From an uncultured bacterium (GTDB lineage Bacteria > Actinomycetota > Coriobacteriia > Coriobacteriales > Eggerthellaceae): a stretch of 20,631 nt of DNA. Below the pieces are notes generated by a model. That model searched no databases, was not told the DNA's origin, and saw nothing but the letters and a program-made list of their open reading frames with translations. Where the stretch lies: contig CANSQW010000003.1 of assembly GCA_947649215.1 (NCBI GenBank), positions 1 to 20,631 on the forward strand, written 5' to 3'. Both the position numbers and the translations under genes were made by a program. Shown piece after piece: positions 8,265 through 15,166 of the stretch; the stretch's first letter is position 1, and each line of letters starts with the position of its first letter.

Positions 8265-8296
8265 AAGAGCCGGCCCGGGAGGGTGGGCCGGCTCTT
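8265..8296 (-). terminator. Intrinsic terminator of the flavoprotein-cytochrome operon
   Basis: Perfect 12-bp arms AAGAGCCGGCCC (8265-8276) and GGGCCGGCTCTT (8285-8296). Read on the minus strand, downstream of the cytochrome stop, the stem is followed by CTGTTTCC. It sits back to back with the adhesin terminator and isolates the two convergent units. Confidence 0.8.
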
Positions 8297-8323
8297 GAGC
8301 GGAGGGATCAACCTGATAGGCGC

Positions 8324-9061
8324 CTAGTTCGCGCGGAACTCCAGCTGCTTCTCCTGGGCGACGGACAGCCAGCCCTCGGGAATCTCGGCATCGGCGTGGC
8401 ACTTGCTGCAGTAGTTCACCGAGGCGCGATGCGCCTTATGACAGCTGTCACAGGTCACCTCGCCATGTTGCTCCACATGGGGATTGCGCTCTTGATCAGC
8501 GGTTATGGCCACCAGATCGGCACGATCCATGGGCGTGCCGTCCTCGTTGACGTGACATGCGTCGTTCAGGCAGAACTCCTCGCCCGACCCGAGGCCACGC
8601 GCTTCCACCAGCTGGCTAAGGGGCCGCTCTATGAGCGCGTAGCCCTCGTTTCCCACCGACACCACCTCGTAGTCGCCCGACACCCAGCTCATGCCCTCGG
8701 CCACCTGCTCGCCCAAGGTGGGCACGTGGCAGCTCAGGCACGTGGAGCCGTCTGCGGCGCGATGCGTGGCAGCCATCATGCCGGAGGCGTCTGCCACCTC
8801 GTTGCCCCACTTGTCCTCAGCGGGCTGCCCGGGCTCGGCCTCATAGGTGGGCAGGTAGGGATCCATCGAAACATGGCAGATGGCACCGCAGAAACTCGGC
8901 TGCTCATGCCACACCCACAGCCCGGCGCCGGCAACCACCAGCACAGCAGCCACCACCGCCACCGCGATGGGAGCGCGCTTGCGCGGGCGCTTCGCCGCCG
9001 GAGCCGCTTCGGCCGCACCGGTCGCGCAGCTCGCCTTGGGACTCTTCTCTTGCTCAGTCAT
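8324..9061 (-). CDS. Membrane-anchored multiheme c-type cytochrome (NapC/NrfH-like role)
   Basis: 245 residues. A basic cytoplasmic N-terminus, one membrane helix (about residues 31-51), then an external domain with five heme-type motifs: C58-x3-CH, C108-x2-CH, C164-x4-CH, C204-x2-CH and C218-x2-CH. The first is followed by VSM, recalling the Met-ligated first heme of NrfH/NapC quinol dehydrogenases. Likely role: take electrons from menaquinol and pass them to the partner flavoprotein encoded just upstream (27 bases apart, same transcript). Two of the five motifs have unusual spacing, so they may bind heme through non-standard attachment or not at all. Two adjacent ATGs occur; the second (ending at 9061) is seven bases from GAGG and is preferred. 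Family membership is by motif and context only. Confidence 0.88.
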   Translation of the reverse strand: MTEQEKSPKASCATGAAEAAPAAKRPRKRAPIAVAVVAAVLVVAGAGLWVWHEQPSFCGAICHVSMDPYLPTYEAEPGQPAEDKWGNEVADASGMMAATHRAADGSTCLSCHVPTLGEQVAEGMSWVSGDYEVVSVGNEGYALIERPLSQLVEARGLGSGEEFCLNDACHVNEDGTPMDRADLVAITADQERNPHVEQHGEVTCDSCHKAHRASVNYCSKCHADAEIPEGWLSVAQEKQLEFRAN

Positions 9062-9088
9062 CATCTCACCTCACATCCCCTGGCGCGC

Positions 9089-10828
9089 CTACTCGGCACC
9101 CGCCAGCTTCTTGCCCACCATGCGTCCGAAGGTGGCGCAGCGACCGGCGTTGATGCCCGCAGCAAGGTTCGGGTAGAACCCGGCGTAGAAGCTGCCCTGG
9201 TCGTTGCCTACCACGTAGACGCCCTCGATGGGCTCGCCGTCGGCGCCAAAGGGCTGCAGCTCGTCATTCACCTGGACGCCATCAAGCGTGCACAGCGTCA
9301 AACCGCAGCTCTTCACCGTGGCGTAGAACGGCGGGGTGCGCAGCTCGCTGAGGCGGAAGGCCTCCTTGCCGAAGTCAGGATCGACCTGGTTGTCGAAGTT
9401 CTCGTTCTGGCGAGCGCAAGTAGCCAGGAAGGCCTCCTTCTCGTCGCCCTCGAAGCCCAGCTGGTCGGCGAGGCCCTCCAGCGTGTCGTCCTTCACGATG
9501 AAGCCGGCTTCCACGAAGCCCTCCATCTCGGGGCCGATCCACTCATCGAGCATGCCGGGGAACGAATCGTGGTCGCTGCCGCCCTCAGGCTGCATGTAGA
9601 TGGTGGAGCACCCCACGGTATGGAAGCGCGGCACGTCGTTCTTCCAGTTGCCGTCCCACACCTGGTGCCAGTAGCGCTCGTCGGCAGGATGCTTCGTCAG
9701 GGCGCTCATCACGTAGTCGTAGGGCGCGCTCTCGTTGTGGAAACGCTCGCCGTGGGCATCCACGCGCAGGAACGGCTGCGAGCTGAAGAAGTAGTACCCG
9801 TATTCCTCTCCGCCCACGTCATAAGGATGGCCGTGCTCCTGCTCAGCCGTCAGCAGGCAGCGGTTGAAGGTAAGCGAGGTGGGCACCGCGTCCATGGACG
9901 CACCAGCCCAGAGCAGCGCCTTGATGCCATCGCCCGTGCAAGAGGGGAACGCATCAAAGGTGCCCAGGCAGCTCACGCGCTCGGGCTGGCGAGCCTGGTA
10001 CATGTCGGGGTTGTAGGCATAGCCGCCCGTGGCCACCACTACGCCCTTGGAGGCATTGATGCGGATGTGCCCGTCCTTGCCCTTGGCGTAGGCTCCCACC
10101 ACCTTGCCGTCCTCGACGATCAGGCACTCCATCGGCGTCTCAAAGCGCTCTTCGCAGCCGGGGAAGGACGTGATGTAGGCGTCCATGATCTTGGCCACCT
10201 CGCCCTCGCGGCTGGGGTAGGCGCCGTTGGTGCCATGGCCGGTGGGCCATTCGGTGTAGAACGTGCCTTCCGGCATGTTCCACTCAAGCTGCACCTCCAT
10301 GCCGTTCTTCGCAAGCAGGTCGGCATACCAATCCAGCGCCTCACCGGAGTTGAGCGCCCATTTGCGCACCAAGCCGGATCGGATCTGGCCGAGCGCATAG
10401 CGATCCATGTCATTCGTGATGGCCATGGGATCGATGGCGGCACGCTCGCCTTCGGCCTGCTGCAGGCGCGAGTTCACCGCGCCGAGCGCCGAGGAGCGCA
10501 CCGAGTTGCCGTTGGCGCTCTTCTCGATGAGCAGCGTCTTGGCGCCGCTCTCGGCAGCCGAGCACGCGGCGAAGTAGCCTGCGGTGCCAGCGCCGACCAC
10601 GAGCACCTCGCACTCGACGGTCTCCACGCAATCGCCGTCGGAGATGGCCGGAGCCTCACCCAGCCACTCGGCAGCCGTCGTCGGGCCTGCGGCCTCGGCG
10701 CTCTGAGAGGGCGCCTCCACCAGCCGCGGCGCGCAGCCCGTCAGAGCCGCGCCCGCCGTAAGGGCCCCCAGAGCCGCCGCGCCCGAGAGAAACGAGCGTC
10801 GCGTGAAGGTCTTGTCCTGTTGTTCCAT
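9089..10828 (-). CDS. Tat-exported FAD-dependent reductase (FrdA/UrdA/Cgr2-type)
   Basis: 579 residues, lipoprotein. Tat motif TRRSFLSG (RR at 10-11), hydrophobic stretch, lipobox LTGC with C32 as the probable lipid anchor. Dinucleotide-binding VVGAGTAG (77-84) then EKS (102-104). GERFHNE (360-366) matches the segment that carries the catalytic Arg in fumarate-reductase-type flavoproteins. C-terminal GVYVVGNDQGSFYAGFYPN (537-554) closes the FAD site. This family reduces fumarate, urocanate, cinnamates, digoxin and similar acceptors outside the cytoplasm; the substrate here cannot be read from sequence. The next gene is its likely cytochrome electron donor. The ATG at 10828 is chosen because of GGAGGAG at 10833-10839 and the Tat signal; the longer in-frame start at 10939 would bury the signal peptide and overlap the operator. 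Confidence 0.92.
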   Translation of the reverse strand: MEQQDKTFTRRSFLSGAAALGALTAGAALTGCAPRLVEAPSQSAEAAGPTTAAEWLGEAPAISDGDCVETVECEVLVVGAGTAGYFAACSAAESGAKTLLIEKSANGNSVRSSALGAVNSRLQQAEGERAAIDPMAITNDMDRYALGQIRSGLVRKWALNSGEALDWYADLLAKNGMEVQLEWNMPEGTFYTEWPTGHGTNGAYPSREGEVAKIMDAYITSFPGCEERFETPMECLIVEDGKVVGAYAKGKDGHIRINASKGVVVATGGYAYNPDMYQARQPERVSCLGTFDAFPSCTGDGIKALLWAGASMDAVPTSLTFNRCLLTAEQEHGHPYDVGGEEYGYYFFSSQPFLRVDAHGERFHNESAPYDYVMSALTKHPADERYWHQVWDGNWKNDVPRFHTVGCSTIYMQPEGGSDHDSFPGMLDEWIGPEMEGFVEAGFIVKDDTLEGLADQLGFEGDEKEAFLATCARQNENFDNQVDPDFGKEAFRLSELRTPPFYATVKSCGLTLCTLDGVQVNDELQPFGADGEPIEGVYVVGNDQGSFYAGFYPNLAAGINAGRCATFGRMVGKKLAGAE

Positions 10829-10832
10829 AGTT

Positions 10833-10839
10833 CTCCTCC
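10833..10839 (-). promoter_or_regulatory. Ribosome binding site of the flavoprotein (decides start)
   Basis: GGAGGAG on the minus strand, four bases from the ATG at 10828 counted from its last G. It supports the start that places the Tat signal at the N-terminus. Confidence 0.8.
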
Positions 10840-10935
10840 TCCCATCAGGCCGCTCCATCGCAGCCTGCCGTACGTACCCCATGATGTCGCCTTCACGCGC
10901 GCGCAACATCGCCTGAAAACGGGGCAAGTGATTTT

Positions 10936-10952
10936 TCACCTAAAATAGGTGA
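10936..10952. promoter_or_regulatory. 17-bp palindrome, likely LuxR-type operator
   Basis: TCACCTA-AAA-TAGGTGA is a perfect inverted repeat with a 3-base spacer, in an AT-rich patch in the 199-bp spacer between the flavoprotein and the divergent LuxR-like regulator. It lies 107 bases before the flavoprotein start and 75 bases before the regulator start. TAAAAT (10941-10946) inside it resembles a -10 for the regulator, so binding might both activate the reductase operon and limit the regulator. Binding is inferred from position and symmetry. Confidence 0.6.
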
Positions 10953-11011
10953 GGGAGCGAAAACCCCTGATCGCGTATGATTTCCTTTAGAAGATCCGAG
11001 GGACGAGACGC

Positions 11012-11020
11012 GGAGGGGAG
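11012..11020 (+). promoter_or_regulatory. Ribosome binding site of the LuxR-like regulator (decides start)
   Basis: GGAGGGGAG (11012-11020) lies seven bases before the ATG at 11028. The upstream in-frame ATG at 10977 has no purine-rich site. Confidence 0.75.
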
Positions 11021-11027
11021 GGCCCGG

Positions 11028-12569
11028 ATGGCAAGGACGCCGCAAGCCGACGGCAGCAGGCTCGCACGATTAGAGGACGCGCTGAAGCTGCGTTACCTGG
11101 GCATCGGCTTCATCTGGGCGTGGATCTACGGCTCGTTCGAGACCTTCGCCCTATTCCCCGACAAGCAGGGCATCGGCATCAACGCCGACGCCTCATGGCT
11201 CGCTTCGGCCTCCACCGTCGTCATCGTGCTGTTTGCGGGAGCCGTGCTGACGGGAAGGCGACCCCTGGTCAACCCGCGTCGCGTGGGGCTCGCCGCCGCT
11301 GGTCTGGCATCTGCGGGCACCGTGCTCGCCACCCTCTCGACCCCCTCGGCAATCCCCGCCGTTGTCGCCGTGGCCAGCGGCGCCTGCACGGGGACGGGAA
11401 CGGGGCTGCTCGTCATCTTGTGGGGAGACGCCCTCTCGCGCCTCGAAGAAGATCAGGCGGAGCTGGCCATCCCGGCCGCCTCGGTCGTCCTGTTCGTCTG
11501 CGCCCTCGTACTGCCCTACCTTGAGGGCATCGCCGGCGTGCTGGCAACCGCATCGCTGCCCCTGCTTTCCGGACTCATGCTGACCGCCACCCTTCGCGAT
11601 ATCGAGCAGCACGGCTCGGAAACCACCACGCCGGTCGCACCCCAGCCCCTCGACCGCAACCTGCTGCGCACCTTCGCGCGCATCGCGGGAATCCTGTTCC
11701 TCGCCTACTTCGTCGTCGGATTCTCCAGCGGCGCACAGCCCTCTGGGGGCGGATCACCCCAAGCACCCTTTCAGGCATTGGGACTGGATGTGCCCACCTT
11801 GCTGGGATCAGGCGTGGGAATCGGGCTGGTAGCCTGCTTCGTGCTCTTCGCCGTGCGCGTCAACTTCGACGCGCTGTTCCGCTGGGTGGCGCCGCTGCTG
11901 ACGCTCGGCCTTGCGCTCGCGCCGATAGGGCGACTGGAGACAGGGTTTCTGGCCGGCGCCCTCATCTGCACCTCTGATACGGCCCTGCAGATAGGAGCCA
12001 TGCTGTTCGCCGTCACCCTTGCCCGACGCGGGGCAATGAGCGGCGCGGTGGGCGCGGGCCTCGCCCAGGGGGCCATCCAGCTCGGCGTGCTCGTTGGCAA
12101 TGTGGCGGGCAGCAGCTCGGCGCCCTTGGCGGCCACGCTGCCCGGAGGACACATCGCCCTGACGCTAGGGCTGGTGACCGCGCTGTCGTTCGCCTGGCCG
12201 CTGTTTCCCACCAGCCGCGTCAGCCGCAAGGCGCCCGGCGCCACACGCTGCGCATGGCAGCCGGCAGCCCCCTCGGCGGAAAGCACGGCGTCCGTCGACG
12301 GCGCGCTTTCCAACCCTAGCGCCCACCCCTCAGAAGAGCCCTTGACCGTGGCCTGCCGCACGCTTTCCGAGCGAGGAGCGCTCTCCGGGAGGGAAGCCGA
12401 GATACTGGCCTACCTGGCGCGCGGCCGCTCGCAGCCCTATATCCGCGACGAGCTCATGCTCTCCAAGAACACCGTCGCCACCCATGTCAAGCACCTCTAC
12501 CAGAAGCTCGACGTGCACTCCAAGCAGGATCTGCTCGACCTCATCGAGCGCACCATCAACGAGGCCTAG
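11028..12569 (+). CDS. 12-helix membrane protein with LuxR-type DNA-binding tail
   Basis: 513 residues. About twelve hydrophobic segments fill roughly residues 22-395 (first LGIGFIWAWIYGSFETFAL, last IALTLGLVTALSFAWPLF), resembling a transporter-like sensor. After a Pro/Ser/Ala linker, a LuxR/GerE helix-turn-helix occupies about 452-513: LSGREAEILAYLARG, then SKNTVATHVKHLYQKLDV with the recognition helix. This one-component membrane regulator type is greatly expanded in Eggerthellaceae, often next to flavin reductases (established family context). Divergent placement from the reductase-cytochrome operon suggests it senses that pathway's substrate and controls it through the palindrome in the spacer; this is inference. 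It is not a quorum-sensing LuxR: no autoinducer domain is present. Confidence 0.9.
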   Translation: MARTPQADGSRLARLEDALKLRYLGIGFIWAWIYGSFETFALFPDKQGIGINADASWLASASTVVIVLFAGAVLTGRRPLVNPRRVGLAAAGLASAGTVLATLSTPSAIPAVVAVASGACTGTGTGLLVILWGDALSRLEEDQAELAIPAASVVLFVCALVLPYLEGIAGVLATASLPLLSGLMLTATLRDIEQHGSETTTPVAPQPLDRNLLRTFARIAGILFLAYFVVGFSSGAQPSGGGSPQAPFQALGLDVPTLLGSGVGIGLVACFVLFAVRVNFDALFRWVAPLLTLGLALAPIGRLETGFLAGALICTSDTALQIGAMLFAVTLARRGAMSGAVGAGLAQGAIQLGVLVGNVAGSSSAPLAATLPGGHIALTLGLVTALSFAWPLFPTSRVSRKAPGATRCAWQPAAPSAESTASVDGALSNPSAHPSEEPLTVACRTLSERGALSGREAEILAYLARGRSQPYIRDELMLSKNTVATHVKHLYQKLDVHSKQDLLDLIERTINEA

Positions 12570-12599
12570 GGGAACGCCTTCGACGCACGCGCGCATGCC

Positions 12600-12640
12600 C
12601 GCACGCGCGACAAGGCCCGAGGGGGCTCATCGCGCGTGCG
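12600..12640. terminator. Bidirectional terminator-like hairpin between convergent genes
   Basis: CGCACGCGCGA (12600-12610) pairs perfectly with TCGCGCGTGCG (12630-12640), with an inner GCCC/GGGC hairpin. It sits between the stop of the LuxR-like gene and the stop of the convergent CmpB-type gene. There is no T-run, so it may be a weak or factor-assisted terminator. A second copy of CGCACGCGCG occurs at 12584-12593. Confidence 0.45.
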
Positions 12641-12649
12641 CGTCTCTGG

Positions 12650-14257
12650 CTACTTCCCGCCTCGCACGGCATCGTCCGGGTGGATGCTCATGGACTGGAA
12701 GCGATGCTCCATGTAGGCGTTGTCGAAATGCCGGTCGTAGAAGCTCTGGATGGGCGTGTCCACCTGGTTGCCCGAGAGGCGCTCGTACCAGCAGTCGAGC
12801 GACTGCAGCGTCATGATGGCGTCGGCCAGCATGAGCAGGGCGCACACCGTGGTCACCGCATAGCGCCAGTTCCACGGGATGAGGTTGACGATGCGCAGCA
12901 TCACCGGCAGCAGCAGCTTGATCCACACCACGCCGAGCACGCCCCACATGATCATGAACAGCCCGCACGTGCGCCCGCCGATGGAGAGCCACATGCCCGT
13001 GTAGTCCCAGGCCACCGCACCGAAGGCATACTGCATGAACACGCTGGTGAAGTACTCGAACGCCCCGCCGATCACCGCGCTCACGAAGAAGATGAGCACG
13101 ACGTTCTTCTTATGGAACCGGTTGAGAAACACCGTCATCAGCACCGCGCCGATGCCGTAGATGGGCGAGAACGGCCCGAACAGCAGTCCCGCGCGATCCT
13201 GGTACTGACCGGGATCCACCACCAGGAAGTGGTAGACCGTCTCGATCCCCAGGCCCAGCACCGAGCACACCACGAATATCCAGAACAGGTTGAAGAAGTT
13301 GAGCGTGATGAAGCCCTGGCCCGTCTCGTCCAGGCCCAGCGTGCCCGCCTCGGCCTCGTCCCGCAGGTCCATGTCGCGCAGCTTTCGCCGCAGCTCGCGC
13401 TCCTCGGCCAGCGACGGGTCGAGGTAGGACTGCATGGCAACGGCCAGCACGAGCAGCACGCCGTAGCCGATAAGGTAGTACCCAATGCCCTGGAGCATGA
13501 CCGAGCACAGCACGCCCACTACCAGCAGGATGAAGATGAGGTCGAGCGTGAGCGCGGCCAGGCGCCGGCGGTTGCGCAGCAGGCGCAGCCCGAAGAAGGC
13601 GAACGACGCCAGCAGCAGCGCGTAGTCCACCGTCATGACGATCTGCACCACGAGCGTGGAGATGCCCAGGGCCTCGATGCTCGCCGGCTGGAACAGGCGC
13701 CACGCCTCCAGCACGCCCCAGATGACGCCGGCCAGGTTGTACACGCCGGCTACCAGGCACAGCACGCCCAGCACCTTCATGGCCAGCGGCAGCTTCTTCT
13801 TGTCGCTCGGCCCCTCGGTCTCGCTGACGATGCGCTGGCTGATCTCCTCGATGGCCTCGCGCCGATGCTCCACCGCCTGCCTGGCGGCCTCCAGCTCGCG
13901 CGACGGGTGGGTCAGATCGTCGGCCAGGTGCTCTACCTTAGCCGCCTCGCGGGCCACGATGGCGGCCGCGCCCTCGCGCAGCTCCTTCGGGTGCGTGAGC
14001 GCCTCGGCCGCGCGACGGAGGTCGGCCTCCTTGCGGCGGGCGCTCTGCTCGGCAGCCGCCCGATCCATCTCCAGCTCATGGTGTGCAGACGAGACGCCCT
14101 CGGCCAAGCCCTCCTTGGCCCGACGCTCCGCCTCTCGCACCTCGTGCTCCGCGACGGCCTCAGCCACGGCCGCATCCTCGCGCACGATGCGCGCGGCCTT
14201 CTCGGCCTCCTCGCTCAGACGCTCCTCTGCCCCAGGGGCGTGGTGACGCTCGGTCAT
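12650..14257 (-). CDS. Coiled-coil plus CmpB-type (putative type IV ABC transporter) membrane protein
   Basis: 535 residues. Residues 10-150 are Ala/Glu/Arg-rich, predicted long helix or coiled coil in the cytoplasm. Residues 157-275 hold four or so membrane segments. Residues 317-500 match the CmpB/PF06541 putative ABC-transporter type IV family: GLLFGPFSPIYGIGA (358-371), EYFTSVFMQYAFG (401-413) and GRTCGLFMIMWGVLG (428-442). The name ABC transporter is only putative for this family, and no ATPase gene is nearby. The ATG at 14257 follows GAGGAG by ten bases; an earlier in-frame ATG at 14320 would overlap the upstream HAD gene. It lies 43 bases after that gene and is probably co-transcribed with it. 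Function unknown. Confidence 0.8.
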   Translation of the reverse strand: MTERHHAPGAEERLSEEAEKAARIVREDAAVAEAVAEHEVREAERRAKEGLAEGVSSAHHELEMDRAAAEQSARRKEADLRRAAEALTHPKELREGAAAIVAREAAKVEHLADDLTHPSRELEAARQAVEHRREAIEEISQRIVSETEGPSDKKKLPLAMKVLGVLCLVAGVYNLAGVIWGVLEAWRLFQPASIEALGISTLVVQIVMTVDYALLLASFAFFGLRLLRNRRRLAALTLDLIFILLVVGVLCSVMLQGIGYYLIGYGVLLVLAVAMQSYLDPSLAEERELRRKLRDMDLRDEAEAGTLGLDETGQGFITLNFFNLFWIFVVCSVLGLGIETVYHFLVVDPGQYQDRAGLLFGPFSPIYGIGAVLMTVFLNRFHKKNVVLIFFVSAVIGGAFEYFTSVFMQYAFGAVAWDYTGMWLSIGGRTCGLFMIMWGVLGVVWIKLLLPVMLRIVNLIPWNWRYAVTTVCALLMLADAIMTLQSLDCWYERLSGNQVDTPIQSFYDRHFDNAYMEHRFQSMSIHPDDAVRGGK

Positions 14258-14300
14258 GGGGGAACAACTCCTCGACAACGGGAAGGTACAGTTCCCTTGA

Positions 14301-14990
14301 TTATAGGCGAGCCTGCGCACGGGCCAAGAAGTCGTCAGGATTCAGTTGACTAAACCCACGGATGACCAGGTCGGCCTCGGCTGCCAGGTCGTCGTAGGAG
14401 CCGGCCAGGTCGTTGTCGTAGACGCCCACGGTGCCGTAGCCGGCCGCAGACAGGGTACGCACGGCGTACAGCGCGTCCTCGAAGCCCCACGTCTGGGCGC
14501 GCGTCGTCCCGAGCGGCTCACGCGCGCGGTCATACACCGCCGGCTCGCGCTTGGAGGCCCCCACGTCATCCACCGACACGATGTCCGCCAGGTAGGGCGA
14601 AAACCCGGCGTGGGCGAGCCCCGCGCGCAGCAGCGGCGCCGGCGTAGACGACGCCACGCTCTGGGGCACGCCGCGCTCCGCCAGCGCGCGCACGAACGCG
14701 AGCGCGCCGGGGCGCTCCTGGGCGCGGTTCGCGTAGAAATCCATCATGAACTCGTCGATCATCCCCTTCACCGCGGCGCCCGACGCGCCCAGCCCGAACT
14801 TCTCGTGGAAGAAGTCGCCGCACTCCGGGATGGTGAGCGTGGTGATGTGGTCGGTGTCGGCCTTGGTCAGCGTGAAGCCGCCCTGCGCCGCCAGCTCGTC
14901 CTCGAGCGCGCGCCACACCCCCATCGAGTCGATCAGCGTCCCGTCGCAGTCGTAGACGACGCCGATCTTCGCCACGGCATCTTCCCGCAT
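14301..14990 (-). CDS. HAD-superfamily phosphatase-like hydrolase (subfamily IA)
   Basis: 229 residues, a normal length for a phosphoglycolate-phosphatase-like HAD enzyme with an alpha-helical cap. Motif I is YDCDGTLIDS with nucleophile D14 and acid D16; motif II is VASSTPA (S115/T116); motif III Lys is K147 (SKREPAVYD); motif IV is WGFEDA (E171, D172). All four catalytic motifs are present, so it is probably active on a small phosphorylated metabolite; the substrate cannot be assigned. The start is ATG 14990, with GGGGAG seven bases upstream, in preference to the TTG two codons earlier. The gene begins 33 bases beyond the inverted-repeat block 15023-15121, which its transcript may cross. Confidence 0.88.
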   Translation of the reverse strand: MREDAVAKIGVVYDCDGTLIDSMGVWRALEDELAAQGGFTLTKADTDHITTLTIPECGDFFHEKFGLGASGAAVKGMIDEFMMDFYANRAQERPGALAFVRALAERGVPQSVASSTPAPLLRAGLAHAGFSPYLADIVSVDDVGASKREPAVYDRAREPLGTTRAQTWGFEDALYAVRTLSAAGYGTVGVYDNDLAGSYDDLAAEADLVIRGFSQLNPDDFLARAQARL

Positions 14991-15022
14991 CGGCAATCTC
15001 CCCTTCCCGTCAATGTCAGCGA

Positions 15023-15121
15023 GAGGCCCCCTGGCTTTCCGGATGCCCCGAGAACGTGAGGAAGCGTACCTCGGTACGCGACGATCGTTCGCAGGGAGCA
15101 GCCGGGGAGCCAGGGGGCCTC
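15023..15121. repeat. 99-bp near-palindromic intergenic element
   Basis: Perfect 14-bp terminal arms GAGGCCCCCTGGCT (15023-15036) and AGCCAGGGGGCCTC (15108-15121), extended by six more G-T or Watson-Crick pairs to 15042/15102. Inside are GAACG/CGTTC (15052-15056, 15086-15090) and a perfect GCGTACC/GGTACGC hairpin (15064-15070, 15073-15079). The whole unit folds into one long stem. It has no coding potential. It could be a dispersed palindromic repeat, a non-autonomous mobile element or a processed RNA structure. Confidence 0.65.
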
Positions 15122-15135
15122 GCAGCGTCGGCCAG

Positions 15136-15161
15136 TTCGTCGTTGCGTCAGCAACGACGAA
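15136..15161. terminator. Hairpin just downstream of hom
   Basis: Perfect 11-bp arms TTCGTCGTTGC (15136-15146) and GCAACGACGAA (15151-15161) with a four-base loop, starting five bases after the hom stop on the minus strand. No T-run follows, so it may be an RNA 3'-end stabiliser or a weak terminator for lysA-hom. Confidence 0.5.
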
Positions 15162-15166
15162 ACCAC

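Noticed and set aside
10829..10939. N-terminal extension of the flavoprotein from ATG 10939
   Set aside because: Would place the Tat motif about 47 residues inside and start within the palindromic operator; the ATG at 10828 has a strong ribosome site.
8255..10948. 897-residue plus-strand frame across the cytochrome and flavoprotein
   Set aside because: Spans two well-supported minus-strand genes and the terminator stem; composition is His/Ala/Arg/Leu-rich noise typical of antisense frames in GC-rich DNA.
12680..14353. 557-residue plus-strand frame opposite the CmpB-type gene
   Set aside because: His/Gln/Arg-rich antisense shadow; the minus-strand frame has membrane helices and family motifs.
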